A DNA stretch of 5,238 nucleotides from an uncultured Eubacteriales bacterium (GTDB taxonomy: Bacteria > Bacillota > Clostridia > Eubacteriales > Anaerofustaceae). Every line of letters begins with the position of its first letter. Position 1 is the stretch's first letter. The notes beneath the pieces were generated by a model. It ran no database searches. It saw only the letters and a program-made list of their open reading frames with translations, and was not told where the DNA came from. Shown here piece by piece: positions 5,215-5,238 of this stretch. Location of the stretch: assembly GCA_902796565.1 (NCBI GenBank), contig CADBPP010000133.1:1-5238 (forward strand), given 5' to 3'. A program made the translations under genes and the position numbers.

Positions 5215-5238
5215 ATGAGCCCCAAAACACATGACCGA
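5215..5238 (+). CDS. Possible start of a further gene, cut by the window edge
   Basis: An ATG follows the phosphatase stop with no gap (TAAATG) and stays open for eight codons (MSPKTHDR) to the window end. The tight junction is typical of operons, but no good ribosome site is seen before it and eight codons prove nothing. Confidence 0.25.

Overview
The window looks like chromosomal DNA from a moderately G+C-rich member of the Clostridia, perhaps Lachnospiraceae or Anaerovoracaceae. This rests on strong AGGAGG-type ribosome sites, near-consensus sigma-A promoters, a DUF5714 protein, a PrsW-type membrane protease and a YozG-like small XRE regulator. The exact taxon cannot be read from the sequence. 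All convincing genes are on the + strand, in short, loosely connected units.

Layout. Positions 2-142 are the 3' end of a gene whose product ends in a membrane helix. An 11-bp perfect inverted repeat spans its stop codon and runs into a strong promoter (146-174). That promoter drives a 140-aa single-pass membrane protein of unknown function (222-644). Next come a 77-aa XRE-type regulator (729-962), clearly more A+T-rich than its surroundings, and a 93-aa PH-like protein (1039-1320), closed by a rightward terminator (1358-1380).

The 457-base stretch 1321-1777 holds no intact gene but is not empty. It carries the rightward terminator, a leftward terminator (1406-1437), a possible 16-codon tail of a lost leftward gene (1458-1508), and the last 50 codons of a tryptophan synthase alpha gene (trpA, 1508-1660). 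I read it as a rearrangement scar where two gene 3' ends were joined.

Downstream are a 414-aa protein with a C-terminal PD-(D/E)XK-like nuclease domain (1778-3022), a Cys-rich DUF5714 protein with its own promoter (3148-3840), and a probable two-gene operon: a PrsW-like intramembrane protease (3991-4728) and a low-molecular-weight protein tyrosine phosphatase (4735-5214). The last 24 bases may begin another gene.

How they work together: only the protease-phosphatase pair is close enough to suggest co-transcription, and both belong to signalling-type families. The regulator, PH-like protein and nuclease could be accessory cargo, but no complete known defence or mobile system is visible. The most informative features are the trpA scar, the unassigned N-terminal 300 residues of the nuclease, the Cys/His constellation of the DUF5714 protein, and two leader hairpins each followed directly by an A8 tract.
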